A stretch of DNA of 6,269 nt, from positions 1 through 6,269 of the forward strand of contig CALKAN010000275.1 of NCBI GenBank assembly GCA_937983035.1. The letters run 5' to 3'. Each line of letters begins with the position of its first letter. The stretch's first letter is position 1. The notes under the pieces are model-generated. The model saw only the letters and a list, made by a program, of their open reading frames with translations. It made no database searches and had not been told where the DNA came from. Shown piece by piece: positions 6,202 through 6,269 of this stretch. The DNA is from an uncultured Paenibacillaceae bacterium (GTDB lineage Bacteria; Bacillota; Bacilli; Paenibacillales; CALAME01). Position numbers and translations under genes: made by a program.

Positions 6202-6269
6202 TCACTTAAATGCACTGATTTCATCGCATTGCAACTTCGCTTGCTCCGTCTTCTCATCTTCATCCGCAC
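6202..6269 (-). CDS. hisZ: Probable C-terminal end of ATP phosphoribosyltransferase regulatory subunit
   Basis: A frame open from the right edge ends with TGA at 6204-6202. It reads ADEDEKTEQAKLQ and then CDEISAFK, 21 residues with the charged composition of a real C-terminus. It ends 17 bases before the hisG GTG. The identification as hisZ rests on position: in Bacillales hisZ directly precedes a short-form hisG and supplies the regulatory, histidyl-tRNA-synthetase-like subunit. The residues themselves carry no diagnostic motif, so the call is inferred from context. Confidence 0.6.
   Translation of the reverse strand, partial: ADEDEKTEQAKLQCDEISAFK

Noticed and set aside
6185..6205. Upstream ATG start for hisG at 6205
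   Set aside because: It overlaps the stop of the preceding gene and lies upstream of the AAGGAG that fits the GTG at 6184. The added residues are encoded by the ribosome site itself.

Overview
The window is almost entirely one leftward (minus-strand) histidine biosynthesis operon of a Gram-positive bacterium of the order Bacillales. The evidence is the short HisG with a HisZ-like gene end just upstream, the fused HisIE, a PHP-type HisJ histidinol phosphatase, strong GGAGG-type ribosome sites and moderate GC content. From memory, an order ending in hisIE, a histidinol phosphatase, a PRPP synthetase gene and then a TPR gene recalls Paenibacillaceae/Brevibacillus-like genomes. The genus cannot be fixed from the sequence.

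Layout in transcription order, from high to low coordinates: the last codons of a probable hisZ (6269-6202), hisG (6184-5552), hisD (5555-4269), a 103-base spacer holding a tandem 24-base repeat, hisB (4165-3563), hisF (3528-2770), hisIE (2773-2102), a hisJ-like phosphatase (2112-1306), a 96-base spacer with an inverted repeat, a ribose-phosphate pyrophosphokinase gene of the prs family (1209-259), and the first 59 codons of a TPR protein (179-1) that runs off the left edge. Several junctions overlap by 4 or 11 bases, as expected for translational coupling. No gene on the plus strand is credible, and no stretch over 300 bases lacks a gene.

Together these genes cover PRPP supply (Prs-like), the first step (HisG with HisZ), hydrolysis and ring opening (HisIE), imidazole ring closure (HisF), dehydration (HisB), dephosphorylation (HisJ) and the final two-step oxidation (HisD). 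The transaminase HisC is not in the window, which is common in Bacillales.

The main anomaly is that hisH and hisA, normally between hisB and hisF, are absent. hisB ends intact and hisF starts 34 bases later with its own strong ribosome site. HisF keeps the residues that form the ammonia gate facing HisH, so the partner genes are probably elsewhere in the genome, or have been lost recently, or were dropped by an assembly error. The second unusual area is the hisD-hisB spacer. Its tandem repeats look like the end of an IS21-type element, and its hisD-proximal part resembles the hisZ-hisG junction.
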